64,000 bases of DNA from Pseudomonadales bacterium. GTDB taxonomy: Bacteria > Pseudomonadota > Gammaproteobacteria > Pseudomonadales > Azotimanducaceae. Shown piece after piece: positions 28,886 to 38,782 of this stretch; position 1 is the first letter of the stretch, and every line of letters starts with the position of its first letter. Below the pieces are notes generated by a model. The model was not told the DNA's origin, made no database searches, and saw nothing but the letters and a program-made list of their open reading frames with translations. Made by a program: the position numbers and the translations under genes. The stretch lies in NCBI GenBank assembly GCA_028281005.1, contig JANQKS010000052.1:20078-84077 (forward strand), given 5' to 3'.

Positions 28886-30298
28886 ATGAGCACTAATACT
28901 ACACCGAAGCCGGAAGAAGCGGGCTTGTTGAGAGGCCGTTTCTCTGAAGCCACCGACGCGTTCGTGGAAGCCTTTACCGCTTCGGTGACCTTTGACCAAA
29001 GGTTATACGCCCAAGACATCGCCGGCTCGGTTGCGCATGCACGGATGTTGGCCAGCATCGATGTGCTTAGTGATGACGAAGCCGAAGCCATCGTCAACGG
29101 CTTGCACCAGATAAAGGCGGAAATTGAGGCCAGCCAGTTTAACTGGCAAATTCCGCTTGAAGATGTCCATATGAACATCGAAAGCCGCCTGATTGAGCTG
29201 ATCGGCGACACCGGCAAAAAATTGCATACCGGACGTTCGCGCAATGACCAGGTGGCAACCGATATCCGCCTGTACCTGCGTGACGCCATCGACGAGTTAG
29301 CGCAGCTGGAAACCGATCTGCTAGAGGCCATAGTTGAGTTGGCCGCGCAACATACCGGTACGGTAATGCCCGGATTTACGCACCTGCAGGCCGCACAGCC
29401 GATTACCTTTGGGCACCATTTGATGGCGTGGTTTGAAATGTTACACCGGGATCGCGCCAGGCTGCTCGATTGCCGTATGCGTGTCAACCAATTGCCTTTA
29501 GGGGCAGCCGCGCTGGCTGGCACCCCTTACCAGCCGGACCGCGAATTTGTCGCCCGCGAGCTGGGGTTTGATGGGGTGTGCGAAAACTCCCTGGATGCCG
29601 TGAGCGACCGGGACTTTGCCATAGAATTCTGCGCCGCCGCGGCTTTAACCCTGACCCACCTGTCCCGTTGGTGCGAAGAGTTGGTGCTCTGGTCTTCCCA
29701 ACAGTTTAATTTTGTCGAGCTACCGGACCGTTTTTGCACCGGCTCTTCGATCATGCCACAGAAAAAGAATCCGGATGTGCCGGAGCTGATACGCGGCAAG
29801 ACCGGCCGCGTTAACGGCCATCTCATCGCGCTGCTGACGCTGATGAAAAGCCAGCCGCTGGCTTATAACAAAGACAATCAGGAAGACAAAGAACCCCTGT
29901 TCGATGCGGTCGATACATTGCACGGTTGCCTGACTGCACTGATTGGCCTGATCCCGAACATTAAGGCCAACGTTAACGCCATGCGCGAAGCCACGCTGCT
30001 CGGTTACACCACAGCAACGGATCTGGCCGATTACTTGGTGCGTAAGCAGGTGCCGTTCCGCGACGCCCATGAATTGGTCGGCCAAGCGGTGCAGCGCGCG
30101 GTGGCCAAGGGTGAGCCGTTAGAAGCCTTGTCCCTCGATGAGTTGAACGGCCCAGGCCAGAATGTCATTGATGAAGATGTATACCAGGTACTGAGCCTCG
30201 ACGGTTCGGTCGCGGCACGCGATCACCAGGGCGGGACCGCGCCAAATCAGGTGGCTGCCGCGATTGAGCGCGCCAAAACCCGCTTGATGCAAGGATAA
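28886..30298 (+). CDS. argH: argininosuccinate lyase
   Basis: 470 residues from ATG 28886 ([13 protein letters not shown]). Splits argininosuccinate to arginine and fumarate. Signatures: [14 protein letters not shown] near 112, [17 protein letters not shown] near 155, and the flexible catalytic loop [16 protein letters not shown] near 285. Divergent from algZ with a 52-bp gap. Followed after 9 nt by lptM. Confidence 0.97.
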   Translation: MSTNTTPKPEEAGLLRGRFSEATDAFVEAFTASVTFDQRLYAQDIAGSVAHARMLASIDVLSDDEAEAIVNGLHQIKAEIEASQFNWQIPLEDVHMNIESRLIELIGDTGKKLHTGRSRNDQVATDIRLYLRDAIDELAQLETDLLEAIVELAAQHTGTVMPGFTHLQAAQPITFGHHLMAWFEMLHRDRARLLDCRMRVNQLPLGAAALAGTPYQPDREFVARELGFDGVCENSLDAVSDRDFAIEFCAAAALTLTHLSRWCEELVLWSSQQFNFVELPDRFCTGSSIMPQKKNPDVPELIRGKTGRVNGHLIALLTLMKSQPLAYNKDNQEDKEPLFDAVDTLHGCLTALIGLIPNIKANVNAMREATLLGYTTATDLADYLVRKQVPFRDAHELVGQAVQRAVAKGEPLEALSLDELNGPGQNVIDEDVYQVLSLDGSVAARDHQGGTAPNQVAAAIERAKTRLMQG

Positions 30299-30307
30299 GA
30301 GGCGGCC

Positions 30308-30460
30308 ATGAACATACGCTGGTTAATATTGCTCGTCCTGGTGTCCTGGGTGGCCACCTGTGGACAGAAAGGCCCCCTGGAACTGCCACAGGGCATGGCC
30401 GCCACAAACACAGAGCTCTCTGCACAACTCACTGCACAACTCTCTGCGCCGCACACCTAA
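30308..30460 (+). CDS. lptM: LptM (YifL) small lipoprotein
   Basis: 50 residues: signal segment NIRWLILLVLVSWVATC followed by CGQKGPLELP. LptM helps the LptD/LptE LPS translocon mature. The CGxKGPLxxP block after the lipid-acceptor Cys is the family signature, and the place between argH and lysA is classical. The lipobox V-A-T-C is unusual, with Thr where Gly/Ala/Ser is standard. AAGAGG lies 7 nt before the ATG. The tail contains a short repeated LSAQLTAQLSA. Starts 9 nt after argH and stops 3 nt before lysA. Confidence 0.85.
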   Translation: MNIRWLILLVLVSWVATCGQKGPLELPQGMAATNTELSAQLTAQLSAPHT

Positions 30461-30463
30461 GCC

Positions 30464-31756
30464 ATGGCCGCGCTCGATCCAGACACTTTTAGCTACGTCA
30501 ATGACGTGCTGCACATTGAAGGTGTCAGCCTGGCGGATATTGCCGCCGCGGTTGGCACGCCTGCCTACGCCTATTCAAAGGCTGGGATCAGCCGTGCCGT
30601 GGCCCGTTTGCAGGACGCCTTTACCCACTCACAGCTAGACATCCACTATGCGGTGAAAGCCAATTCCAATCTGGCCATCCTGCGCCTGATGAGTGAATTG
30701 GGCACCGGTTTTGACATCGTCTCTGGCGGCGAGCTCAGCCGAGTATTGGCAGCGGGCGGAGACCCGGCCACGGTGATCTTTTCCGGCGTGGGCAAAAGCG
30801 TAGAGGAAATCGACTTTGCGCTGAAAGTAGGCATCGAATGTTTCAACGTTGAAAGCGCCGGGGAACTGGCCCGCATCAGCGAGCGTGCGGCGATCCTTGG
30901 CCAGGAGGCGGCGGTGTCGCTGCGCGTCAACCCAGATGTTGATGCACAAACCCATCCCTACATTTCCACCGGCTTGAAGCAAAACAAGTTTGGCGTACCG
31001 CTTGAACAGGCGTTAGAGCTGTACCAACAAGCCGCTGAAGACCCACAATTGCGCATCGTAGGCATCGACTGCCACATTGGCTCACAGATCAATCAGATCG
31101 AGCCGCTATTGGAGGCACTATCCAGCATTTTGCAGGTGGTTGATGAGCTACAGTCCATGGGCATCACGTTGGAACACATAGACCTCGGCGGTGGTATGGG
31201 CGTGACCTATGAGGATGAGACACCCCTAGACATCGAAGCCTACGGCGCTAGCGTGCATCAAATCATGGCCCACCGGCCCCAGCGTTTGGTCCTGGAACCT
31301 GGTCGCTCCTTGGTGGCCAACGCCGGCGTGCTACTAACACGGGTTGAGTATCTAAAACCCGCGCTTGGTGACGCTCCAAGCTTTGCCGTGGTCGACGCGG
31401 CCATGAACGACCTGATCCGGCCGGCGCTGTACCAAGCCTGGCATGACGTGCACAGCGTTAACAATGAAGCAGACGCGCAAACGCAACGCTGGGACATTGT
31501 TGGCCCAGTGTGTGAAACCGGTGACTTTCTCGCCAAAGATCGCGAACTCGCGCTGGTGGACGGAAGTTTGTTGGCAGTGGCTTCTGCCGGCGCCTACGGC
31601 ATGGTGCAAGCCAGCAACTACAATACCCGTGGCCGCGCTTGTGAAGTGCTGGTTGACGGCGATAACTTCAGCCTCGTGCGTCGGCGAGAAACGGTACAAG
31701 ACCAACTCCGCTTGGAGTTGGATACGGCTTGGACACAAGCCGGAGAACACTCATGA
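30464..31756 (+). CDS. lysA: diaminopimelate decarboxylase
   Basis: 430 residues. PLP enzyme making lysine from meso-diaminopimelate. PLP lysine in HYAVKANSNLAIL near 62; HIGSQINQIEP near 203; glycine-rich phosphate loop DLGGGMGVTYEDE near 240; EPGRSLVANAG near 285; GPVCETGDFLAKDREL near 345, contributing the active-site Cys. Its last codons overlap dapF as ATGA, so both are co-translated. Confidence 0.97.
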   Translation: MAALDPDTFSYVNDVLHIEGVSLADIAAAVGTPAYAYSKAGISRAVARLQDAFTHSQLDIHYAVKANSNLAILRLMSELGTGFDIVSGGELSRVLAAGGDPATVIFSGVGKSVEEIDFALKVGIECFNVESAGELARISERAAILGQEAAVSLRVNPDVDAQTHPYISTGLKQNKFGVPLEQALELYQQAAEDPQLRIVGIDCHIGSQINQIEPLLEALSSILQVVDELQSMGITLEHIDLGGGMGVTYEDETPLDIEAYGASVHQIMAHRPQRLVLEPGRSLVANAGVLLTRVEYLKPALGDAPSFAVVDAAMNDLIRPALYQAWHDVHSVNNEADAQTQRWDIVGPVCETGDFLAKDRELALVDGSLLAVASAGAYGMVQASNYNTRGRACEVLVDGDNFSLVRRRETVQDQLRLELDTAWTQAGEHS

Positions 31757-32625
31757 CACGTGCAAAAGGCAGACGTAAGCCGGTGGTGTTCTACAAAATG
31801 CAATCCCTCGGTAATGACTTTATGGTGTTTGACGGCGTCACCCAAGCGTTGCAGTTGGATGCACCACAGATTGCGCGCTGGGGGGATCGCCGCACCGGCA
31901 TTGGGTTTGATCAGTTGCTGGTGATAGAACCACCTACGGTGGATGATGCGGACTTCTACTTCCGTATTTACAACGCAGACGGCAGCAGTGCCCAGCAATG
32001 TGGCAACGGCACCCGCGCGGTCGCTTATCTTGCCCGCCACTTACAGCTCAGCAAAAAGCCAACGCTGAGCTGGCAGTCACCGGCAGGCATGTTACAGACC
32101 GAATATACCAACCCTCAACAAATCGAAACCACTATGACGGTGCCGGTGCTGGAACTCACCGACATACCATTTAATGCCGAAGCCGCAACAGCGGTCGAAG
32201 CCAGCGTGCCAACCTTTGATATAGATGCACAGGACGAGCACTTTGTCATTACACCTGTATCCATGGGTAATCCCCACGGCGTTATGTTTATGGACGATAT
32301 CTTTGCCACCGACGTGCCCGACATTGGCGCACGCTTAACCCGTCACGAAGCCTTTCCAGAGGGCGCCAACATAGGATTTTGTCAAGTAGTAGATCGGCAA
32401 TTTGTACGCTTAAGGGTGTTTGAACGTGGCGTTGGGGAAACCCAAGCTTGCGGCAGCGGCGCGTGTGCTGCGGTGGTGGCCGCACGCCTGCATGAAAAGG
32501 TCGACGCGAAGGTGAAAGTTTCGCTACCAGGCGGCAAGCTGCGAATCTCATGGCCGGCTCCCACCAGCCCCGTTACAATGAGCGGCGCAGCAACCATGGT
32601 GTTCAAAGGTGAGCTGCAGCTCTAG
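31753..32625 (+). CDS. dapF: diaminopimelate epimerase
   Basis: 290 residues from ATG 31753. Interconverts LL- and meso-diaminopimelate for lysine and peptidoglycan. The two catalytic cysteines are in NADGSSAQQCGNGTRA near 80 and GETQACGSGACAA near 235. KMQSLGNDFMVFDG opens the fold. The N terminus has a short basic extension (MTRAKGRRKPVVF). Coupled to lysA; 97 nt before the DUF484 gene. Confidence 0.97.
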   Translation: MTRAKGRRKPVVFYKMQSLGNDFMVFDGVTQALQLDAPQIARWGDRRTGIGFDQLLVIEPPTVDDADFYFRIYNADGSSAQQCGNGTRAVAYLARHLQLSKKPTLSWQSPAGMLQTEYTNPQQIETTMTVPVLELTDIPFNAEAATAVEASVPTFDIDAQDEHFVITPVSMGNPHGVMFMDDIFATDVPDIGARLTRHEAFPEGANIGFCQVVDRQFVRLRVFERGVGETQACGSGACAAVVAARLHEKVDAKVKVSLPGGKLRISWPAPTSPVTMSGAATMVFKGELQL

Positions 32626-32722
32626 GGTGCCTCTGGTGCCTCTATAGAAGCCTCAAAAGCGCTTAAGGCAGACTGGGTGGCCGCCGCACGGGGACAGACA
32701 GGGATTGAAGCGGAAGACAAAT

Positions 32723-33391
32723 ATGCAAGCTGATGAACTGGCCGATAACGTTCTGGACGAACAAGCAATCATTGACTATTTGCGGGCTAACCCGGATTTC
32801 TTTAACCACCACAAGAATCTACTGACCGAGCTCAATCTGCCTCATGTTTCAGGGCGCGCGGTTTCCCTCGTCGAGCACCAGGTTGCCATCATGCGTGAGC
32901 GCAACGTCGAGATGCGCAGGCGCATGAACGAACTGTTAGAGGCGGCACGGCAAAACGACGCTATCTTCGCTAAAACCCGCTCCCTGACCTTGGCGCTGCT
33001 CGACGCCAAGTCGTTACACGAACTGAATGAGGTGCTGGCCACCCATATGCTGGTGGACTTTGAGGCGGATTTTGTGTGTTGCCACGTGCATGGCTTTGAT
33101 CACAGTCTTGACCACATTCAGAGTCACGACGGTGAATTTCCGTTTACACATTTGTTGTCCGGTAGCTCACCGGTATGTACCACCCTGCGCGAAGAAGAGC
33201 TGCAGCAGATTTTCCCTACCTCCCACCACGGTGAAGCCGGCAGCGCTGTGCTTTTACCCATGTATTTATCCAAAGGTGACGGTGCGCTGTGTATCGGCAG
33301 CCGCGATCCTCATCACTTCAGCAACGACATGGACACCCTGTTTGTGACCTACATCGCCGATGTGTTGAGCAAGGTGTTGCAACACCTTTAA
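32723..33391 (+). CDS. DUF484 GAF-like protein
   Basis: 222 residues from ATG 32723, behind GGAAGA; a TTG at 32705 is less likely. N-terminal helical part (VLDEQAIIDYLRANPDFFNHHKNLLTELNLPH) is the DUF484 signature, followed by a coiled coil (about 50-95) and a GAF-like domain to the C terminus. It is conserved beside xerC in gammaproteobacteria, with unknown function. Confidence 0.9.
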   Translation: MQADELADNVLDEQAIIDYLRANPDFFNHHKNLLTELNLPHVSGRAVSLVEHQVAIMRERNVEMRRRMNELLEAARQNDAIFAKTRSLTLALLDAKSLHELNEVLATHMLVDFEADFVCCHVHGFDHSLDHIQSHDGEFPFTHLLSGSSPVCTTLREEELQQIFPTSHHGEAGSAVLLPMYLSKGDGALCIGSRDPHHFSNDMDTLFVTYIADVLSKVLQHL

Positions 33392-33449
33392 CACCAACCG
33401 TGGCTGACACCGCTGCAGCATCGACCAGCCGGAGCTTAGCGAAGACACC

Positions 33450-34379
33450 ATGACAGATCAGCACAGTCAGCCAACCGACCCGCTCATCGAGTCTTTCCTT
33501 GCTCACCTGAAGGTTGAGAAACAGTACTCCCCCCACACCATCAGCGGTTATGAACGTGAGTTACGGCGCTTCCGCGGGCATTACCACGGTGATTTGTGCC
33601 AAGCGCAAACTCATGATGTCACTTTGTTTGCCGCCTGGTTAAGACATCAGGGGCTGCAGGTGCGCAGCGTGCAGCGCGCGCTGTCAGCGATTCGCAGCTT
33701 CTATGGGTTCTTGCTGTCGAGGCGTAAAGTCCAAGCCAATCCCGCGGCGGTTGCGCGGGCCCCCAAAGCCAAACGAAAGCTGCCTAAGGTGTTAGATACC
33801 GATCAGGCGGCGAAGTTGTTTGACCGCGAGGTGGCCACACCATTGGACATCAGAGACCGGGCCATTCTAGAGCTGTTGTACGGTGCGGGCTTACGACTGT
33901 CCGAGTTGGTGGGTCTGAATATCAGCGATGTTGAGTTGGGCAACGGTTTCGCCAATGTCACCGGCAAAGGCAAAAAAGCTCGGCGCGCACCGCTCGGGCG
34001 CCATTGTTTAGCGGCGCTACGTGCTTGGCTCGAGGTGCATCCTGCGCCTGCACCGGATGCGCCGCTGTTTACGGGGCGCACATCCCCACGCAACGTCACC
34101 CGCATTAGTCCACGAACCATTCAGAGTCGCCTGAAGAAAATTGCGGTACAACAACTTGGCGATAACTCGCTGCATCCCCACATGCTGCGCCACAGCTTTG
34201 CCACGCATATGTTGGAGTCCTCGGGTGACCTGCGCGCCATTCAGGAATTGTTAGGGCATGCGGACATTGCCACTACCCAGGTGTATACACACTTGGATTT
34301 CCAGCACTTAGCTAAGGTGTACGATGCGGCGCATCCACGTGCCCAAGTTAGTAACGACGACTTGAGCTCTGACTCGTGA
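33450..34379 (+). CDS. xerC: tyrosine recombinase XerC
   Basis: 309 residues. Core-binding SAM-like domain 10-95, catalytic domain 115-295. Catalytic residues visible: Arg in LLYGAGLRLSELVG, Lys in GKGKKARRAPL, His-x-x-Arg in HPHMLRHSFATHML, His in ELLGHADIATTQ, and nucleophile Tyr in QVYTHLDFQHL. With XerD it resolves chromosome dimers at dif. The setting (dapF-DUF484-xerC-yigB) identifies it as the chromosomal XerC, not an integron integrase. Overlaps the next gene by 4 nt. Confidence 0.95.
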   Translation: MTDQHSQPTDPLIESFLAHLKVEKQYSPHTISGYERELRRFRGHYHGDLCQAQTHDVTLFAAWLRHQGLQVRSVQRALSAIRSFYGFLLSRRKVQANPAAVARAPKAKRKLPKVLDTDQAAKLFDREVATPLDIRDRAILELLYGAGLRLSELVGLNISDVELGNGFANVTGKGKKARRAPLGRHCLAALRAWLEVHPAPAPDAPLFTGRTSPRNVTRISPRTIQSRLKKIAVQQLGDNSLHPHMLRHSFATHMLESSGDLRAIQELLGHADIATTQVYTHLDFQHLAKVYDAAHPRAQVSNDDLSSDS

Positions 34380-35089
34380 GCCGCCTGCAATTAATCACAC
34401 TGGATCTGGACAACACGTTGTGGGACGTCGACAGCATCATCATCAAGGCGGAAGGGGAACTGCTGAAGTGGCTGGGCGAACATGTGCCTGATAGCCTGCA
34501 ACATTACCAAGGGGAGCGCTTAGACGAGATTCGCGCGGCGGTGTTCGCCGAGTTCCACCACCAAGCACATGACCTCAGCTTTATGCGGACCCAGGTGCTG
34601 TATGAGGTGATTCGCCGCACCGGCATGCAGGACCGCGAAGCGCGCCAGCGTGCACAACAGGCGTTTGAGGTGTTTTTTGAAGGGCGCAACCGCGTGGTGT
34701 TTTTTCCGGGTGCGCTGGACATGCTGGAAGATTTAAGCCGTCGCTTCAATATTTACGCGCTGACCAACGGCAACGCAAACATCGAAAAGGCCGGGCTCAG
34801 CGGCTACTTAAGCGGCGCCTATAGTTCCGCCGACGTCGGCGCCAAAAAACCCCACCCGGATATGTTTCATGCACCGCTGACAGAGCTGGACTTACACCCG
34901 CAACAAGCGGTGCACATTGGTGATCATTTGGTGGACGATATACATGGTGCCAACGCCGTGGGTATGCACAGCATTTGGGTGAATCTGACAGAGCACTACC
35001 GCTCAGATAACGACAGTACACCCACCCGCGAAGTAGCAGACTTAAGCGCGGTGGCGCAGGCGGTGGAAGACATTCACAGCGGGCTGTGA
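34376..35089 (+). CDS. yigB: HAD phosphatase, YigB type
   Basis: 237 residues, starting with GTG in the xerC stop overlap. HAD motifs: DLDNTLWDV (I), ALTNGNA (II), GAKKPHPDMF with the motif III lysine, and HIGDHLVDDIHGA (IV). YigB in E. coli dephosphorylates FMN, and the xerC linkage is conserved. The cap domain is helical. Convergent with thrC with 36 bp between. Confidence 0.9.
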   Translation: MSRLQLITLDLDNTLWDVDSIIIKAEGELLKWLGEHVPDSLQHYQGERLDEIRAAVFAEFHHQAHDLSFMRTQVLYEVIRRTGMQDREARQRAQQAFEVFFEGRNRVVFFPGALDMLEDLSRRFNIYALTNGNANIEKAGLSGYLSGAYSSADVGAKKPHPDMFHAPLTELDLHPQQAVHIGDHLVDDIHGANAVGMHSIWVNLTEHYRSDNDSTPTREVADLSAVAQAVEDIHSGL

Positions 35090-35125
35090 GCGCCGCGCGT
35101 TTTCCAATGCAGTCATGCTCATGAT

Positions 35126-36490
35126 TTATTCTACCCCCGCTTCAATCACCGCTTTCACCGCATCCAAGGTTGGCTCTATCACCTGTTTGCGCGGCGTTAG
35201 TCCAGACAGCGCATCCAATGTGGGATGGCGCGCGTGCACCCCCGGCACGGCGCGCTGCACTGCGTCTGGGAACTTAGCCGGGTGAGCGGTGGCCACACAG
35301 ACGATGGGCGTGTCAACGCGTTGTGCAAACAAACCGGCCGCGGCATACCCCACCGCCGAATGTGGATCCAACACATAGTTGTGTTGTTCATAGGCGTGTT
35401 TGATCGCCGCCAAGGTTTGCTCGGTATTGATGCTAACTGCCAGCATCGAGTCTGAGGCGGGCGGCGCGCCGATGCTGGCGCGACCGGTGTTTTGGAATTC
35501 AGCCATAAACGCCGCCAGGCGCGCACTGTCTTGTTCGAAGTAGTAATAGAGGAAACGCTCGAAGTTGCTCGCTACCTGGATGTCCATGGCAGGTGACAAG
35601 GTGAAATGCACATCACCACGCGCGTAAACACCGCATTCAAAGAACCGCGCCAAGATGTCGTTTTCATTGGTCGCCACCAGCAGTCGGCCAATCGGAAAAC
35701 CCATTTGCCGCGCCAGGTAGGCCGCAAAGACGTTGCCGAAATTACCGGTGGGAACGCAGAACGAAGGCGCTGTGGGCGCCCTCAAACTGGCATAGCCGTA
35801 GTAGACAATTTGCGCCATCACCCGCGCCCAATTGACCGAGTTCACCGCGCCTAATTGATACTGTGATTTAAACTCCAGATCCGCAAAGATTTCTTTCATC
35901 AAACCTTGGCAATCATCGAAGCTGCCTTCCACCGCCACACAATGCACGTTGTCATCAGCCACCGTGGTCATCTGCAGTTCCTGCAGCGGGCTGACTTTGT
36001 GATTGGGGTACAGAATAAATATGTCGATGTTGGGCTGACCGCGCACACCCGCAATGGCTGCGCTGCCGGTATCGCCGCTGGTAGCGCCGAGAATGTTCAG
36101 ATGTTCGCCGCGCTGCTCTAAAACGTATTCAAACAGGCGCCCTAACAACTGCAGCGCCACATCTTTAAACGCCAAGGTCGGGCCATGGAACAGCTCCAAC
36201 AGGGCAACGTCACCCAGTTGTTGCCAGCCCACCACATCCGGATGGGAAAAAGTTGCGTAGGCTTCCGCTATCAGTTGATCGAGGGTGTCGCGTTCTATGT
36301 CGTCTGCGTACAGCGCAATAATTTCCTGCGCCAAAGACACAAAATCCAGCCCACGCAGCTCATCTATTCTGTTGGAAATGTCGGGTATGGTCTCGGGCAC
36401 AAGCAGCCCGCCATCCGAGGCGAGGCCCATCAGCAAACTGTCCGTAAACGACAGACCTTCGACACCACCGCGGGTGCTGCAGTACTTCAT
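35126..36490 (-). CDS. thrC: threonine synthase
   Basis: 454 residues. PLP enzyme converting O-phosphohomoserine to threonine. PLP lysine in HGPTLAFKDVALQLL near 110; GATSGDTGSAAIAGV near 148 binds phosphate; NSVNWARVMAQIVYY near 215; PTGNFGNVFAAYLA near 245. It is the long, bacterial/fungal class. No hom or thrB gene adjoins it. Upstream (right) is the terminator of amtB. Confidence 0.95.
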   Translation of the reverse strand: MKYCSTRGGVEGLSFTDSLLMGLASDGGLLVPETIPDISNRIDELRGLDFVSLAQEIIALYADDIERDTLDQLIAEAYATFSHPDVVGWQQLGDVALLELFHGPTLAFKDVALQLLGRLFEYVLEQRGEHLNILGATSGDTGSAAIAGVRGQPNIDIFILYPNHKVSPLQELQMTTVADDNVHCVAVEGSFDDCQGLMKEIFADLEFKSQYQLGAVNSVNWARVMAQIVYYGYASLRAPTAPSFCVPTGNFGNVFAAYLARQMGFPIGRLLVATNENDILARFFECGVYARGDVHFTLSPAMDIQVASNFERFLYYYFEQDSARLAAFMAEFQNTGRASIGAPPASDSMLAVSINTEQTLAAIKHAYEQHNYVLDPHSAVGYAAAGLFAQRVDTPIVCVATAHPAKFPDAVQRAVPGVHARHPTLDALSGLTPRKQVIEPTLDAVKAVIEAGVE

Positions 36491-36642
36491 GCGGTTTTAT
36501 CAGTAAAAAAGAGGCGGCTATTCTACTAAAGGTTAAGGAGAGTACGAGGTCTTTGTCACCATCGGGACCCCGCGTCCCCTGCCTAAGCTAGAGGCTTACG
36601 ATGTGCCGTAAAACCGGCATTGAAGCGGCAAGGCCACAAAAT

Positions 36643-36672
36643 ACAAGGCCAGATCCGAAGATCTGGCCTTGT
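36643..36672 (-). terminator. intrinsic terminator of glnK-amtB
   Basis: Perfect 13-bp stem (ACAAGGCCAGATC with GATCTGGCCTTGT) closed by a TTCG tetraloop on the minus strand and followed by ATTTTG. It lies 41 nt after the amtB stop. Confidence 0.85.
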
Positions 36673-36713
36673 GGTTGTGCTGCCGGCGGGGTCCGCCGGC
36701 GAGGTTTGCGAGC

Positions 36714-37952
36714 TTAACTCTTAGCGAACTCAGGATAAGCTTCGATACCTGTTTCGGTCAGGTCTGCACCTTCGTATTCCTCTTCTTCGGAGATACGGAT
36801 GCCCATGACCGCCTTCAGGATCATCCAAACCACCAGGCTGGCCGCAAAGGTCCAGACGAAGATGGTCGCAATACCAATCAGCTGCGCGCCGAACGTGGCG
36901 TCGGGGTTGGTGATGGTGACCGCCAACAGACCCCAGATACCGCAGGTACCGTGCACGGAGATTGCACCCACCGGATCGTCAATCTTCAACTTGTCCAGGC
37001 CAACAATGGACAACACCACGATGATGCCGCCGATGGCGCCGATGAACAGTGAAGTGATGTTGCTGCCGGTCAGCGGTTCAGCGGTAATCGATACCAATCC
37101 GGCCAAAGCGCCGTTTAACGCCATGGTGAGATCAGCCTTGCCGAACATGATGCGCGCGAGGATCAGTGCGGCGACTAAACCACCCGCAGCTGCGGTGTTG
37201 GTGTTCACAAACACTTGGGAGACGGCGTTGGCTTCATCCACATTGGACACCATTAACTCGGAACCGCCGTTGAAGCCGAACCAGCCAAACCACAGGATGA
37301 ACATACCCAACGTGGCCAGCGGCATATTGGCCCCCGGGATGGGGTGAATCTCACCGTTAGGGCCGTACTTGCCAGCACGCGGTCCGAGCAGAATTACACC
37401 GGCCAAGGCAGCTGCTGCGCCACACATGTGCACAACACCAGAGCCCGCGAAGTCGAGGAAACCAAGTTCGTCCAGTGCACCGCCGCCCCACTTCCAGAAA
37501 CCCTGGATGGGGTAAATGAAACCGGTCATAACCACGGCAAAGGCGAGGAAAGCCCACAGCTTCATACGTTCTGCCACGGCACCTGAGACAATCGACATGG
37601 CGGTGGCAACAAAGACCACCTGAAAGAAGAAGTCGGATCGGGCTGAGTAGTAAACATCGCCACCGGAAGCCAATACTTCCTCGGTGGTGTTTTCCGCGCC
37701 AATCAGGAAACCAAATCCAGGCATCCATCCGGACCCGTCCCCGTACATGATGCTGTAACCGACCAGCAGGTACATGATCGAGGCGATTGAGAACAGGGCG
37801 ACGTTCTTAAGTAAGATTTCTGATGTGTTTTTAGCCCGGACCATGCCAGCTTCAAGCATGGCAAAACCGGGTGCCATGAACATGACAAGCACACCCATGA
37901 CCAGGAAGTAGAGCGTGTCTACTGAATAAGCGAGTTGCGTTAGATCTTCCAC
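36714..37952 (-). CDS. amtB: ammonium transporter AmtB
   Basis: 412 residues, eleven hydrophobic helices, inner membrane. The pore histidines are in GSGVVHMCGAAAALAG near 168 and ISVHGTCGIWGLLAV near 318; the Trp and Phe gates of the family are visible (FKW-type and FQVVFVATA). A C-terminal cytosolic tail (KAVMGIRISEEEEYEGADL) is the docking site for GlnK. No cleaved signal peptide is seen. Follows glnK by 24 nt and ends in an intrinsic terminator. Confidence 0.96.
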   Translation of the reverse strand: MEDLTQLAYSVDTLYFLVMGVLVMFMAPGFAMLEAGMVRAKNTSEILLKNVALFSIASIMYLLVGYSIMYGDGSGWMPGFGFLIGAENTTEEVLASGGDVYYSARSDFFFQVVFVATAMSIVSGAVAERMKLWAFLAFAVVMTGFIYPIQGFWKWGGGALDELGFLDFAGSGVVHMCGAAAALAGVILLGPRAGKYGPNGEIHPIPGANMPLATLGMFILWFGWFGFNGGSELMVSNVDEANAVSQVFVNTNTAAAGGLVAALILARIMFGKADLTMALNGALAGLVSITAEPLTGSNITSLFIGAIGGIIVVLSIVGLDKLKIDDPVGAISVHGTCGIWGLLAVTITNPDATFGAQLIGIATIFVWTFAASLVVWMILKAVMGIRISEEEEYEGADLTETGIEAYPEFAKS

Positions 37953-37976
37953 AATATTCTCCGTTATGTCCGCGCG

Positions 37977-38318
<342 letters not shown>

Positions 38319-38415
38319 TTATCTCCTAATTGGGGACGTGTGATGAACATGCTTTGTGGAAGATCATGACAACGCACACCCCCAGGATTTTCTAATAATC
38401 AGGCGCGCTTCGGTA

Positions 38416-38430
38416 GCACCTTTTTGGTGC
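38416..38430. promoter_or_regulatory. NtrC-like dyad upstream of glnK
   Basis: GCACCTTTTTGGTGC, a perfect match to GCACC-N5-GGTGC, 101 bp before glnK, with a further GGTGCATGCACC half-site overlap. I found no good -24/-12 element between it and glnK. Confidence 0.6.
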
Positions 38431-38463
38431 ATGCACCATTAATGCCCGTAAATGCCCGTTTTG

Positions 38464-38593
38464 TTAGAAAGTTATGCCGATGGTGAAAACCAGAGACTCA
38501 CCTTCGGTGAAAGTCACAGACTCTGCTGGTCATCGATACGCTCGTGCCTAACGCATCCGCGTCGCCGGCGAGCACTTTCGTTAAAGATTTCAT
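38464..38593 (-). pseudogene. internally deleted outer-membrane protein gene, TorF-like
   Basis: Starting at ATG 38593, behind a strong GAAGGAGAACAC ribosome binding site, the frame reads MKSLTKVLA and then breaks off after about 31 codons at a TGA. In another frame the sequence just downstream encodes FTEGESLVFTIGITF followed by a stop, the typical final beta strand of an outer-membrane protein ending in Phe. Signal-peptide start and last strand are thus present without the barrel. Porins of the TorF kind are often linked to glnK-amtB, which supports the family guess. The remnant could still give a short peptide. Confidence 0.55.
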
Positions 38594-38704
38594 GTGTTCT
38601 CCTTCAAGACCCATTAGTTGTAATTTCTAACCCCTTTGGTTATCGACACTTACGGCGGCAGGCCATACCGCCCAAGCGCACAAGCATACTGCTGACGGAC
38701 ACAG

Positions 38705-38720
38705 TGCAGTTACCATGCCA
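38705..38720 (-). promoter_or_regulatory. sigma-54 promoter for the porin remnant and glnK-amtB
   Basis: On the minus strand TGGCATGGTAACTGCA: GG and GC are separated by exactly 10 nt, matching TGGCACG-N4-TTGCA at all key positions. Start of transcription would be near 38694. Confidence 0.75.
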
Positions 38721-38782
38721 TGTTTTATTTCTTTGAAATTCAATGAGTTAGAGGCGCGTCGAAAAATCCGCCCAAATATGGT

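Noticed and set aside
33450..34379. Integron or phage integrase
   Set aside because: Catalytic motifs fit all tyrosine recombinases, but the dapF-DUF484-xerC-yigB order identifies chromosomal XerC.
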